Positions 42,388-51,521 of a stretch of DNA of 64,000 bases are shown here, piece after piece. The notes beneath the pieces are model-generated. The model made no database searches. It saw nothing but the letters and a program-made list of their open reading frames with translations, and was not told the origin of the DNA. How positions within the stretch are numbered: position 1 is the first letter of the stretch; each line of letters begins with the position of its first letter. Origin of the DNA: Bacillus ndiopicus. GTDB taxonomy: Bacteria; Bacillota; Bacilli; Bacillales_A; Planococcaceae. The position numbers and the translations under genes were made by a program. Location: contig NZ_HG964404.1 in assembly GCF_000612805.1 (NCBI RefSeq), positions 273,091-337,090 on the forward strand, given 5' to 3'.

Positions 42388-42600
42388 TTGACCCCTCCTT
42401 CAATCCTTTTCTAAGCATATACTTTAAACGCTGGTACGGCAATATTTTGATGACTACTTCAGACGAATAAGCTACGCTTCAATTAAAACTAACAATCAGA
42501 GGGGATTTTCGCACGTCCCCTCTAACTGAAGTTCGACCTTATCATTCATTATCCTCTAGTAGGCGTGAAAATATACCGCATTTACCCATGCGTTTGTTTA

Positions 42601-43257
42601 TTATGCGATATTTAAGCCTGCGCTAGCTGCACCTGTAATAATCGCTGTATCCAATAATCCTCCTGGACCAGTTACAGAGAATACCATAACTAATGTATCA
42701 CCTGCTGCTACTGGAATTGAAGGTAAAGTCGCTGTTCCTTGCACTGTTTGCGCTAATGTTATAGGACCTACGATTGCTGGGTTCAATGTAACACTTGCGC
42801 CTGGTATAGCTGTGTAAGTTGTGCTACCAGCAGGGGCACGGTAAACTTGTGCAGTTACTGTAAAGCTTCCTGTTGCAGCAGCGACTGTTGCTGTAAAAGA
42901 CGCTGAAATCGCTGTTAATAGGCCTGCGCGTGGCATAGAAAAAGCTTCTGTTACTGGTACAGCAGGTAGTGTACCTGTCGGAAGTGTAATTGTACCTCCA
43001 GCTAGTGAAACACCAGTCACAGATGTACCAAAACCAATCAAGCTACCTGTACCAACTAATCCACCTGCAATTGTTGTTAACACTGCCGGTACTGTACCAG
43101 AAGAAAACGGAATAATCGCTCCACTTGTAACAATAGGACCTGGTGGTGTTACAATACAAGCTGCATCAATCGCTTGAAATGGGCCGCTTGATACGCAGTT
43201 TTTAGAGCCTGATGAACAGCCACAATCTCTGTGACGCTTAAAATATTTATTTGTCAT
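42601..43257 (-). CDS. Exosporium BclB-C-terminal-like protein without collagen repeats
   Basis: A 218-residue protein. The start at 43257 follows GGAGGTGG. The N-terminus has R-H-R-D-C-G-C-S-S-G-S-K-N-C and a short linker. Residues ~45-218 match the C-terminal domain of BclB-related exosporium glycoproteins: I-I-P-F-S-S-G-T, G-G-L-V-G-T-G-S-L-I-G-F-G, S-M-P-R-A-G-L-L-T-A-I-S-A, and the end S-A-G-L-N-I-A. BclB proteins normally carry long Gly-X-X collagen repeats, absent here. Likely a spore-surface protein made late in the mother cell. Confidence 0.82.
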   Translation of the reverse strand: MTNKYFKRHRDCGCSSGSKNCVSSGPFQAIDAACIVTPPGPIVTSGAIIPFSSGTVPAVLTTIAGGLVGTGSLIGFGTSVTGVSLAGGTITLPTGTLPAVPVTEAFSMPRAGLLTAISASFTATVAAATGSFTVTAQVYRAPAGSTTYTAIPGASVTLNPAIVGPITLAQTVQGTATLPSIPVAAGDTLVMVFSVTGPGGLLDTAIITGAASAGLNIA

Positions 43258-43596
43258 TGTTCCACCTCCTTTCGTCTTTATCCTATTCACAGAGAGAAAG
43301 GAGTGAAGGGCTAACAACTACGCTATTTTCATGTTTTATTTTAATTCAGCAAAAAATCCTCTATGGTGAGATGTTTTTCTTTGACTTTTATCGGGTGTTT
43401 GTACATCCAGTGAAATAGAGAAACCCCGCCATCTACACGCGCAACGTCTGAGTGGTCAACGTCGTGCTGCCCTATTTTTGAAAATGAGCCTGCGCGACGC
43501 AGGTCAGTTAATCGGTGACGCGTGTATTGACGGCTTAAGATTAACTTCCACTTAGCTCAAAAAAATTTGGATTAGAGTTAGCCAAGTTGGTTTTAA
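43258..43596. other. Intergenic region with unusual GC-rich structured segment
   Basis: The minus-strand sequence AATAGGATA near 43281, with AC about 15 bases upstream, resembles a sigma-K promoter for the BclB-like gene. Between about 43420 and 43545 the DNA is clearly GC-richer, with ACACGCG (43435-43441) complementary to CGCGTGT (~43518) and a CCTGCG/CGCAGG hairpin inside. No open frame was found there. It may be a structured RNA or the scar of a mobile repeat. Confidence 0.4.
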
Positions 43597-44682
43597 TCAT
43601 TTTTTTCTGAAAAAATCCAAGAATGCTGCGTATTTCCCTTTTTTCTTCGGGTTTGGTGTTTCCTTGTTTGATGATTCATATTGTTCGTGAGATGCAGTTA
43701 CTCCTACTGTTTCGAGTGGAGCAATTTCATTCAGTGGCTCTGCATTTAATGTATTATTTTCATTTTCTGAAACAAACACCTCTACTTCCTCAATAGTAAC
43801 CTCTTGTATTTGGAGGTTCACAGATTCGGCTTCTTGTTGTATTATCTCCATTTCTTCAATGTCAATATCTTCTGACTGAATGCTCATAGATTCAGCTTCT
43901 TGTTGTATGACATCCACCTCTTCAATGTCCTCTATTTGATGAACCATAGCTTCTGGTTGCATTACCTTCGCTTCTTCAACATTAACATCCTCTGTCTGAA
44001 GAACCGAAGCTTCTTGTTGTCTGACATCCATTTCTTCAAATGTCATCATTTCTTCAATTAACAATCCCTGATTCATTATTTCTGCTGTTTCAGTATTTTT
44101 TGGTACTTCAACTGCTACCTGCTGTGGAACTGGGGCTTGTTGCTGTATCAATGGCTTTTCATTATTTTGTGGAACAAATGATTCCCCTACATCTTTTAAA
44201 ACCATGGCTCTATGTGCATTGCGATATAAGCCGTTATGCACATTGCTTGGGTATGTGTAGACGGATTGGAAATAATGCTCATTAAAATGCTTCGTCCCTA
44301 ACACCACATTTTCCTGACTACTTATTTCCATATTCACCTTTTCCCTAATCTTTTTAGGATGTAATAGTTGCTGCAATTGTCGATAAGAAAGCTCTTGATC
44401 ATTATCTATTTGTCGACCATTCATTTGTTTTAACTTATACATCATTAATTGTTCAGCCTGTTCGTTAAAATTCGGTATATATTCCTCTAAGCTTTCCTCT
44501 GTATCCACAAATTCTTTAGGTTTTTGCAACTGACTTTTTAAATTTGCGATTCGTTGTTTCATTTGTTGCAATTGCGCTTTTGCATTATTATTTTGCGCTT
44601 GTTCCAGCTTCTCTTTACATGCTGCAATTTTCATACGAAGCGCTTCAAAATCATGTTGTGTACCTTGACTATAGTCGTTCAT
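43597..44682 (-). CDS. Acidic repeat coiled-coil protein, probable spore-surface protein
   Basis: A 361-residue protein. Residues ~10-55 are a coiled coil (K-L-E-Q-A-Q-N-N, M-K-Q-R-I-A-N-L-K-S-Q-L). Residues ~215-310 consist of degenerate acidic repeats of about 20-24 residues built on V-x-x-E-E-x-x-V-x-Q-x-E-A-x-S, for example D-I-E-E-V-D-V-I-Q-Q-E-A-E-S and D-I-E-E-M-E-I-I-Q-Q-E-A-E-S. The C-terminus is basic (P-K-K-K-G-K-Y-A-A-F-L-D-F-F-R-K-K). No family recognised. AAAGGAGG precedes the ATG. Divergent from the Cys-rich protein gene. Confidence 0.65.
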   Translation of the reverse strand: MNDYSQGTQHDFEALRMKIAACKEKLEQAQNNNAKAQLQQMKQRIANLKSQLQKPKEFVDTEESLEEYIPNFNEQAEQLMMYKLKQMNGRQIDNDQELSYRQLQQLLHPKKIREKVNMEISSQENVVLGTKHFNEHYFQSVYTYPSNVHNGLYRNAHRAMVLKDVGESFVPQNNEKPLIQQQAPVPQQVAVEVPKNTETAEIMNQGLLIEEMMTFEEMDVRQQEASVLQTEDVNVEEAKVMQPEAMVHQIEDIEEVDVIQQEAESMSIQSEDIDIEEMEIIQQEAESVNLQIQEVTIEEVEVFVSENENNTLNAEPLNEIAPLETVGVTASHEQYESSNKETPNPKKKGKYAAFLDFFRKK

Positions 44683-44859
44683 TCGCTATCCTCCTTTCTA
44701 TTTGTAAAGACCAACAACCAGTCGAAATGCACCAGTTGAAGTTTCACTTTATACCGTATTTTATTGCAATCATCAATAGATGTGACTAGAGTAATGTACT
44801 TGTTTTCAGTAAGTCTATTACAGCCCATTTTGAATGCCTATATACTACTGTTAGCGCGT

Positions 44860-44868
44860 CATATGATA
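44860..44868 (+). promoter_or_regulatory. Candidate mother-cell sigma (SigK/SigE) -10 element
   Basis: CATATGATA fits the CATANNNTA -10 consensus of sigma-K, with AC and ATA candidates at roughly 14-18 bp upstream. It lies about 40 bp before the start of the Cys-rich spore-type protein. Confidence 0.5.
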
Positions 44869-44909
44869 CAAACGAAAGAAAAAAACTTATATGGAGGTGT
44901 CAACAAAAT

Positions 44910-45563
44910 ATGCAAGAAAAAATGTCATCGCAAGTACGCGAGCTAATTTGTATCAATGTCGACAAAGTATACGATTGGATCGTTAAAGAGCTTACTTTCG
45001 AGCTTACGCCAACGGGAGCTATTGCTTTCCCAACACTACCAGCAGGTATTGATTTAACAACTGCGTCAATCCAATGTCGAGTAGTGCCGGACACATCAAA
45101 CCCTGTTGTTATTTTAAGTCGTGAAAATCGTCAAGTTACACTTGCAGGAAGAACTGTTACGCTACAACAATTAACGATTCGAAAAAACTTCATCGTTACA
45201 ATCGTAGTTAAAACAGCTAACTGTATGATGTTTGAAAGTGCACCATTCAACGTTTCTCGCTGCGAGCACGTTACGTTATGCGCACCTAAAGGTACAGAAG
45301 TTCAAGTAACATACACAGATTTAGATTGTTTCGTATGTTCAACAGGTACTGCAACAGCAGACTTCCCTGTAGGCGGTACACCAACAATCACATTTACTAA
45401 CTTATCTTTAAATGTGACGGTTTGCCAAAGCATTCAATCTACTTTCCCAGTAACGGTTGAATTCTTAGCAGAGTACTGCGAGCCTCGAGCAGATTTCCAT
45501 AGCGCTTGCTCACCAGCAGTTCGCCCGCAAAAATGTGGAAACATCTTCCCACATCACTGTTAA
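44910..45563 (+). CDS. Cysteine-rich putative spore coat/exosporium protein
   Basis: A 217-residue protein. It begins with V-R-E-L-I-C-I-N-V-D-K-V-Y-D-W-I-V-K-E, similar to the C-x-x-V-x-K-V-Y-D-W signature of SPOCS/DUF3794-type and related spore-surface proteins. It is beta-rich with about ten cysteines and ends in R-P-Q-K-C-G-N-I-F-P-H-H-C. No signal peptide. GGAGGTG precedes the ATG. Disulphide cross-linking into the spore surface is likely by analogy. Exact family uncertain; it could also relate to endospore-appendage proteins. Confidence 0.6.
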   Translation: MQEKMSSQVRELICINVDKVYDWIVKELTFELTPTGAIAFPTLPAGIDLTTASIQCRVVPDTSNPVVILSRENRQVTLAGRTVTLQQLTIRKNFIVTIVVKTANCMMFESAPFNVSRCEHVTLCAPKGTEVQVTYTDLDCFVCSTGTATADFPVGGTPTITFTNLSLNVTVCQSIQSTFPVTVEFLAEYCEPRADFHSACSPAVRPQKCGNIFPHHC

Positions 45564-45643
45564 TAGTGCTATTAATACTTTCTTCAACATATTGTAAAGA
45601 GAGGCTTCTGTCCTCTCTTTCTTTCATGTAAGGAGGTAATTAT

Positions 45644-46219
45644 TTGAAAATTATAGAAAAAATAAAGCAATTGGAGCAACAAACGACTAATTATATAAAC
45701 GCCGTTCAACAACAGCTTGAGCAAAAAGCTTTGGCTAAAGAAGTACAATTTATCAGCTATTTCACCTACGCTATGACACTCTCACATGACCCAGAGCAAG
45801 AAAATTTTTGCTTGGGCTCCTACCATATTTGGAATACTGGCGAACAACCTATTACGAATCCATCTATCTATTTACGACTACATAAAGATGCACCCTTCGC
45901 TTTTTCAGGGAAATATATTGTCGGTCAAATGAAGCAAGCATTTCGTGAGCAGCTTATATGGGAACGTTTTAAAGATGTCAAAAGCAAGCATGAGCTTTGG
46001 TTTAAACCAGTTAATAAAACGATTATTGCGCCAAAGGAAATGATTATTTTCCCACATTTCCAGCTTACTTGGACACATCAAAAGCCATATTTCGGGCTTT
46101 TAGAAGGCTGGACATACTGCGACGAGATGCCTGAAGGAAGCCCAGTGATAAATCCATTAGACATTTGTAGTGTAGGATATGCAGAGGAAGGGGCGAATGC
46201 ACATAATGACCCAACATAA
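45644..46219 (+). CDS. Hypothetical protein of the spore-surface cluster
   Basis: A 191-residue protein starting with TTG, 6 bases after AGGAGG. It begins with a helix (I-I-E-K-I-K-Q-L-E-Q-Q-T), followed by a beta-rich region with Y-H-I-W-N-T-G-E-Q-P-I-T-N-P and F-S-G-K-Y-I-V-G-Q. No known domain recognised. The stop lies within the next gene, so at least three genes (this one, 46197-46454 and 46444-47106) are translationally linked. Confidence 0.6.
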   Translation: MKIIEKIKQLEQQTTNYINAVQQQLEQKALAKEVQFISYFTYAMTLSHDPEQENFCLGSYHIWNTGEQPITNPSIYLRLHKDAPFAFSGKYIVGQMKQAFREQLIWERFKDVKSKHELWFKPVNKTIIAPKEMIIFPHFQLTWTHQKPYFGLLEGWTYCDEMPEGSPVINPLDICSVGYAEEGANAHNDPT

Positions 46220-46454
46220 TATGAAAAAAATAATTTCTGATAAAGTACAGCAGCGCGGAGATGCAAGCTTTATGTATTTAGAAAAAGACACGCTGCAAAC
46301 CGTGCTTCAGCATCTGTTACAAAGCTCTCCTCCCCCATTAGTAGAGGTACAAGACGTAGCTACCGAGCTTGATAGGCTCATTGCACAGCAACAGCAGCAG
46401 TTTGAACGGTTATTAGCTAACTTGTCAGAAAAGGAGGCATATAGTGGAGAATGA
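46197..46454 (+). CDS. Small helical protein
   Basis: About 85 residues, helix-rich, with a Q-Q-Q-Q-Q-F-E-R-L-L-A-N-L segment near the end. The start is uncertain: ATG at 46197 lies 3 bases after AAGGGGCGA and ATG at 46206 lies 12 bases after it. It overlaps the genes on both sides (23 and 11 bp). Unknown function; co-expressed with the coiled-coil protein that follows. Confidence 0.55.
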   Translation: MHIMTQHNMKKIISDKVQQRGDASFMYLEKDTLQTVLQHLLQSSPPPLVEVQDVATELDRLIAQQQQQFERLLANLSEKEAYSGE

Positions 46455-47106
46455 AAATATATCCGAGCTTGAGCAAACAATTCGTTTGTTAGAGGAAGAA
46501 TTAGAAAAATATCAAGATACAATGAACACGCAGGAATCCGCAAAAATTATTGAATTAGAGCAGGAAAATAAGCAGTTACAAGAAGAGAAAAAGGGGCTAG
46601 CCTTCGAATTAAAGAAAAAAGAAAAGGAATGGCAGCAACAGGCTTTGCTTTATAAACAAACAATCCAAGCTTTAAAAATTGAGCGCAGAAAGAAAATTAT
46701 GCAAATTTCATCCTTGTTAGAGGAAAAAAAGAAACTCCGAGCGCTCAATAAACAATTAGCTGCATCAAAAAATCAATTCCAGCAGGCATCTACTGTCAAA
46801 GACTCAACAATAGCAAAAATCGAACAAAGGCTAGATATATTTATGGAGCAAACAACACGCCAACTAACAGCCACTACAAACAAACTTGAACGAGCCGCTA
46901 ATACAATACAAAATCAGCTAGCCAAATATGAAGCGGAAGAATCCACTACCCTACCTGACGATTCACTCTCCACACTCGAAAGCCATATGCAGCAGCTTTT
47001 CGCTCAATCGGTCTATGTTGAAAAGCAGCTTCAAGCAAAACTAGCATTATTACAGGAAGTGGAGCAACAATTAGCTTTATTGTCCGATGATTTAGATCCA
47101 TCATAA
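46444..47106 (+). CDS. Long coiled-coil protein
   Basis: A 220-residue protein starting with GTG, 6 bases after GGAGG. Residues ~5-160 are almost continuous heptad-like coiled coil (L-E-Q-T-I-R-L-L-E-E-E-L-E-K-Y, Q-E-E-K-K-G-L-A-F-E-L-K-K-K-E-K-E-W); a second helical region covers ~175-215. No membrane segment. Last gene of the cluster, probably a structural spore protein, with a terminator 15 bp later. Confidence 0.6.
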   Translation: MENENISELEQTIRLLEEELEKYQDTMNTQESAKIIELEQENKQLQEEKKGLAFELKKKEKEWQQQALLYKQTIQALKIERRKKIMQISSLLEEKKKLRALNKQLAASKNQFQQASTVKDSTIAKIEQRLDIFMEQTTRQLTATTNKLERAANTIQNQLAKYEAEESTTLPDDSLSTLESHMQQLFAQSVYVEKQLQAKLALLQEVEQQLALLSDDLDPS

Positions 47107-47120
47107 TGACAAAACTTAAA

Positions 47121-47161
47121 AGCGCAAGAAATCGATTTTTGGAAAATTGATTTCTTGCGCT
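47121..47161. terminator. Bidirectional terminator between the spore cluster and thyA
   Basis: AGCGCAAGAAATC and GATTTCTTGCGCT arms, perfect over 12-13 bp. Confidence 0.8.
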
Positions 47162-47181
47162 CTTCTTATGTGAAATTCATA

Positions 47182-48123
47182 TTACACAGCAATCGGTGCT
47201 TTAATTGTTGGGTGTGGGTCATAGCCCTCTATCGTTAAATCAGCAAGCGTCATATCGAAAATGGATTTCCCTTCAGTCATACGCAGTGTAGGCAATGCGC
47301 GTGGCTCGCGGCTTAATTGTTCGTTCACCTGCTCTAAATGATTGCTATAAATATGCGCATCTCCTAAAGTATGAACAAACTCCCCTACCTCTAGCCCACA
47401 CTCATTTGCGATTAAATGTGTTAATAGCGCGTAAGAAGCGATGTTGAAGGGTACGCCTAAAAATACATCTGCGCTACGCTGATAAAGCTGGCAAGATAGT
47501 TTGCCGTCAGCTACGTAAAATTGGAAAAATGCATGGCAAGGTGGTAGCGCCATATGATCCACCTCAGCAGGATTCCATGCCGTCACAATAAGCCTGCGTG
47601 AATCAGGATTCTTTTTAATTTGCTCAATGACATTGGCAATTTGATCAATCGTTTCGCCATTAGCTGCTGGCCATGAGCGCCATTGCTTCCCATAAACTGG
47701 CCCTAAGTCACCATATTTTTCAGCAAACTCCTCATCCTCAAGCATACGTGCATTAAATATTTTCATTTGCTCATCTAAAGTTTTAGCAAACTCTTCATCC
47801 TTTGCGGCACGCAATCCGAAATTCGCCATATCAGGTCCTTCATATTCCGATGATTGCACCCATTTTTCAAATGCCCATTCATTCCAAATATAATTGCGCT
47901 CCGCAATTAAAGTACGAACATTCGTATCGCCTTTTAAAAACCACAGCAGCTCTGACGCAATTAAGCGAAACAGCGTGCGCTTTGTTGTCAGTAAAGGGAA
48001 TCCTTTCTGCAAATCAAAGCGCATTTGATAACCAAAAACACTAATTGTCCCTGTTCCTGTACGGTCTTCTTTTTTATTGCCATTATTTAAAATGTGCTGA
48101 CATAGCTCTAAATATTGTTGCAT
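47182..48123 (-). CDS. thyA: Thymidylate synthase ThyA
   Basis: A 313-residue enzyme converting dUMP to dTMP with methylene-tetrahydrofolate. Motifs: the R-T-G-T loop, catalytic Cys in [11 protein letters not shown], and [20 protein letters not shown]. The length shows the ~50-residue insertion found in staphylococcal and lactobacillar ThyA. It makes dihydrofolate, recycled by DfrA; the gene lies between ypjP and dfrA in the ancestral order. Confidence 0.97.
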   Translation of the reverse strand: MQQYLELCQHILNNGNKKEDRTGTGTISVFGYQMRFDLQKGFPLLTTKRTLFRLIASELLWFLKGDTNVRTLIAERNYIWNEWAFEKWVQSSEYEGPDMANFGLRAAKDEEFAKTLDEQMKIFNARMLEDEEFAEKYGDLGPVYGKQWRSWPAANGETIDQIANVIEQIKKNPDSRRLIVTAWNPAEVDHMALPPCHAFFQFYVADGKLSCQLYQRSADVFLGVPFNIASYALLTHLIANECGLEVGEFVHTLGDAHIYSNHLEQVNEQLSREPRALPTLRMTEGKSIFDMTLADLTIEGYDPHPTIKAPIAV

Positions 48124-48208
48124 GATTTAACCTCCATCTATTTCTTCCGTTTACTATTATAATGCAATTGGGCCTCGAATGAAAAAATCTTTGCGAATTA
48201 CCCGTTTT

Positions 48209-49069
48209 TTACTTACCTCCCTCGCGAAGCTCTTTAATTAATCGTTGAAACTCTGCATCATAATTAATCACTTCATCTTTTACACTTGGTCGTGGTTCAG
48301 TAGGCTCTTGATGAAACCATGATGGCACAATTTCGACGTACTTCCCACGATTGCGCTGTCCTTTTTTACTTTTTTCACTAATGAAGCGCCTTTTTTCTGC
48401 ATCGACTTGTTCTATTGTTTTGATTTGCTTCTGTGACCAGTCTTTTAAAATCGTTTCTACATAGTTCCAGCGAATCGCATTGTTATCAATTGCTAGTTTC
48501 ATCGCGTAGATAACAAGCTCCTCCCCCATTACATCTATCCAAGTGTCAATTTTTTCTCTGGCATATGAGGACAGGACACCAAACCCATTTTCCTGATAAA
48601 AGGTAATGGCCGCAGCCTTTTCATTATCATCACTAGGTAAATCAGTATTTAATTTATTAGTAATTAATACATCAGTACTTAGTAGTTGGCGATTTTCCAT
48701 TTGTGGCTTTTCCATGGATGGTGCAACCGTCGATGGATTTTCCATGCATGGTAAACTGGAGGATGGTTCATTTTCTTGTGGAACTTCATAAACAACAGTG
48801 ACCCAGTCAAATTTCCCATCCTGACTGCGGCGGCGCTCTTTCTTTACATAACCATACTGCTTCAATTCCTTTAATCCCGAAGAGAAAGCATTCTCACCGT
48901 CTTTCGCCCAACGTAAAAGCTCCGTATTGTGAAACGTCCAGTTATCTGGCCTTGAAAGCATAAACACATGAATCGCTTTCGCCTTCCAGCTCAGCCGCTT
49001 ATCATATAAAGATGTATTATTAACGACTGTATAGTCCTTATTTTTCTCTACTCTGACGATGGTTTTCAT
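48209..49069 (-). CDS. DnaD-domain (DnaB_2) replication-type protein
   Basis: A 286-residue protein; start at 49069 after GAGAGGGGC. The N-terminal winged helix has L-S-W-K-A-K-A-I-H-V-F-M-L-S-R-P, L-K-E-L-K-Q-Y-G-Y-V-K-K-E-R-R-R. The C-terminal DnaD/DnaB_2 domain (~165-245) has A-I-T-F-Y-Q-E-N-G-F-G, I-D-T-W-I-D and W-N-Y-V-E-T-I-L-K-D-W. Such proteins load helicase in phages, plasmids and chromosomes. The linker is low-complexity (P-S-S-S-L-P). Probably acquired from a phage or plasmid, though no other phage gene is near. Confidence 0.85.
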   Translation of the reverse strand: MKTIVRVEKNKDYTVVNNTSLYDKRLSWKAKAIHVFMLSRPDNWTFHNTELLRWAKDGENAFSSGLKELKQYGYVKKERRRSQDGKFDWVTVVYEVPQENEPSSSLPCMENPSTVAPSMEKPQMENRQLLSTDVLITNKLNTDLPSDDNEKAAAITFYQENGFGVLSSYAREKIDTWIDVMGEELVIYAMKLAIDNNAIRWNYVETILKDWSQKQIKTIEQVDAEKRRFISEKSKKGQRNRGKYVEIVPSWFHQEPTEPRPSVKDEVINYDAEFQRLIKELREGGK

Positions 49070-49274
49070 GAAGAAGCCCCTCTCTGAAAAAATTTGTAGG
49101 GATGTCCCTTTCATTTTATATGCAATGTTATAAATCTTGAGGGGACATGTTTTTCAAATATTTTATAGTGAATAATCGACTACCTAGCTTTCTCACAACG
49201 CTATTATTCTAATATTTTCAATGGGTGTTTAGTTTGATTTTCAACCATTGTAACGCGCTTTATAAACGATTAAA

Positions 49275-49298
49275 AAGCACTCTCAGGCGAGAGTGCTT
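49275..49298 (-). terminator. Terminator of the lipoprotein gene
   Basis: Perfect 10-bp stem AAGCACTCTC / GAGAGTGCTT with a 4-base loop, then TTTTTA on the minus strand. Confidence 0.85.
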
Positions 49299-49309
49299 CA
49301 ACGTATTTA

Positions 49310-50359
49310 TTATCTAATGATTAATTCATAATTATTGTTTTTGGCAGAAATGATGACTTTCAAAGGCTTTCCATCACTTTCTATTTCCTTCGGCAATGAA
49401 GCAAGGAAATGTAAAACACCTGTTTTTAATGGTTCAATAGAAGTTATATTCGTATAAGTGAAATCAGTTCCACCTCTCTCCTCGATCGTCGAGAATGTTC
49501 TATACTCATATTTATTATCATATACAACCTTCACATCAATAAATTCATCAGCACTTTTATTAGAAGTGAGTAAGCTCTTTATTGAAATAACCGTATCAAG
49601 GTATATTTCTCCATCCTCTTTATTTTCATAGTAAGTATGATAAGATCCTGGATTTGGCGGTGAAACTTTTTTGCCAAAAACGTTATCATTGACTGTAATT
49701 TCAGCATAATCATCAATAACTAATGGCTCACCCTTCGTTATTGTCAATAATTCTACGACAGGTTCGCTTTCTCCTTCTTTTTCAATGCTTCCCACTTGAT
49801 CAGAGTCAGAGTTTGCACTTTTATCTACTGGAATTTTAATTTGTACTTTATCTTTTCCTAGCTCCATAAAGAGTTGGATACTTTCAGCTTCGTCAACTAC
49901 TTTATCTGGTATAGAGATAACGACAAACCCATTCTTTGTTGCTAAAGGGTTTATACTTTCATGATGTAAATCATCATCAAGAAGTGTCACTACTACTCCA
50001 TACTCATACTTTTCGTCATAAATAGCCTTTAGAGCTGTTCCGTTTTTTGCCTTGAATAATTTATTAGCTTCAGTACCATTATTAACAGCTTTATAATTTA
50101 GTATCAAATACTTATTACCATCATCAGCTGTACTTGACATGTTTCCTTTTGCAACAGTTGGATTAAACTCAAAAGACTCTAAAGTTACTTCCCAATCTTC
50201 TAGATTAAAAGTTTCCCCAATATTTTTTGTTACATATTCCTTATTTGTTTTTTCTACTTGAGATTCTTTCGAAGCGTTATCTGAACCACTTTTTTTATCT
50301 GCTTGTCCACAAGCTACTAATAAAATAGATACAAATAACAATACTACTATCTTTTTCAT
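49310..50359 (-). CDS. Lipoprotein with two DUF4352/DUF5068-like halves
   Basis: A 349-residue lipoprotein: signal MKKIVVLLFVSILLVAC, then a low-complexity K/S/E linker. Two similar beta-sandwich halves follow, ~45-175 (I-G-E-T-F-N-L-E-D-W-E-V-T-L) and ~210-345 (G-E-P-L-V-I-D-D-Y-A-E-I-T-V), each containing K-Y-E-Y or Y-E-Y-R strands. This looks like an internal duplication. Surface-exposed, function unknown. Its own terminator follows. Confidence 0.75.
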   Translation of the reverse strand: MKKIVVLLFVSILLVACGQADKKSGSDNASKESQVEKTNKEYVTKNIGETFNLEDWEVTLESFEFNPTVAKGNMSSTADDGNKYLILNYKAVNNGTEANKLFKAKNGTALKAIYDEKYEYGVVVTLLDDDLHHESINPLATKNGFVVISIPDKVVDEAESIQLFMELGKDKVQIKIPVDKSANSDSDQVGSIEKEGESEPVVELLTITKGEPLVIDDYAEITVNDNVFGKKVSPPNPGSYHTYYENKEDGEIYLDTVISIKSLLTSNKSADEFIDVKVVYDNKYEYRTFSTIEERGGTDFTYTNITSIEPLKTGVLHFLASLPKEIESDGKPLKVIISAKNNNYELIIR

Positions 50360-50453
50360 AAAATACCTCCCTATGTACTAATATATTACTATACATAGTA
50401 AATGGAGGAATTTCTATATTTGTTTTGCAAAAAGATGAAAATTTATACACAAA

Positions 50454-51164
50454 TTATGAATTTTTTAAGCTACGAATATCATCTTCTATTTTGGAAATGG
50501 TTCTTTCGTAGTTGCTAGCAAAATTTAAATCACTTTCATACTTCTTCAGTAAATTTAGATGATTTTCAAATCTCTTTAGCTGCCCTTCTTTCGTTTTTAG
50601 TTGAAACGTATCCATTTTCATTTTTAAATATGAATCATTTATAATGACTGGCAGCAATTTTTCAGCTAATTCACGTACTTCCTTGAAGGATGGGATTTTT
50701 TCATCGATAGGCATATCTGGTGTTTTTGCCTGTTCGATACTAAGCGCCATTCTACAAGCTAGATTATTTCTTTCAATAAATGTGACCATGTTTTTCGTAG
50801 ACTTCATCAGCTCCATTGTTTCTCGTAAAATTCTTAAATCATCCAGCACTTCAGCATACTGCTGCTCCATTTGCTTCAATTTTTCTGGCGGAATCTTGCT
50901 TCTTACTGCCCATCCATTCTTTAATTTTTCATATACTGATTTACTTTCACTTTGCCTCGTTATTTTAGATTCATTACCTTTAGTTACATTCCAAAATTTC
51001 ACACATAACCAAGAGAAAAATATGGACACTGCAAACAAGAATATGGACAACCCTATAGATGAGGATTCTCCTTTTAAAGTTTTAATAGATGCAATTAAAA
51101 AACTACAAGCACCCGACCCTAAAAAAATCATTATGTATATCCTCAAAATCCCCTTTAACATCAT
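50454..51164 (-). CDS. Membrane-anchored coiled-coil protein, unknown
   Basis: A 236-residue protein with two N-terminal membrane segments (~9-28 and ~38-58) and a long helical cytoplasmic region (L-K-Q-M-E-Q-Q-Y-A-E-V-L-D-D-L, a K-S-T-K-N-M-V-T-F segment, and an S-Y-L-K-M-K-M-D-T-F-Q-L-K region). Two adjacent ATGs follow GGGGGAGGT; the second (51161) has better spacing. No family recognised. Confidence 0.6.
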   Translation of the reverse strand: MMLKGILRIYIMIFLGSGACSFLIASIKTLKGESSSIGLSIFLFAVSIFFSWLCVKFWNVTKGNESKITRQSESKSVYEKLKNGWAVRSKIPPEKLKQMEQQYAEVLDDLRILRETMELMKSTKNMVTFIERNNLACRMALSIEQAKTPDMPIDEKIPSFKEVRELAEKLLPVIINDSYLKMKMDTFQLKTKEGQLKRFENHLNLLKKYESDLNFASNYERTISKIEDDIRSLKNS

Positions 51165-51213
51165 ACCTCCCCCTCTCTATACGAATATATACAATTTAGA
51201 TAGCTACTTCCAT

Positions 51214-51361
51214 ATAAACTTACGTAATTTCTTTCAAGAAAAAAACACCCGTTTTTTCAACCAGTGTTTTGCAAGTTTTAAGCCAACCATTTTGGTGGTG
51301 TGTTTTTGGACCAGTAAATTTCACCTAAATTATAATGCGCCACAAAGCTGTCTTCCTTTGT
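51214..51361. repeat. Direct repeat copy A, flanking the MMPL region
   Basis: 148 bp nearly identical to 54081-54232. It contains a copy of the ypjP terminator and, on the minus strand, the last 27 codons of ypjP, starting T-K-E-D-S-F-V-A-H-Y and ending T-P-P-K-W-L-A-stop, with the frame intact. It is a partial duplication of the ypjP 3' end. Confidence 0.85.
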
Positions 51362-51521
51362 TCAGATAAATCGACATGTACTCTTTAGTAGATTAAGGAC
51401 TTTACATGTTGCATTACAGGAAATTTTTGAGCATTATTTCGAATCACATCTATTGTAGTTCATACTGAGTTCATATTCATTTTTTACAATTGTCACAGAA
51501 TAAATGATAGGAGTTGAAAAA

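Noticed and set aside
50644-51369. 241-codon plus-strand frame opposite the membrane protein gene
   Set aside because: No ribosome site; antisense to a better-supported frame with good start context, and runs into the direct repeat.
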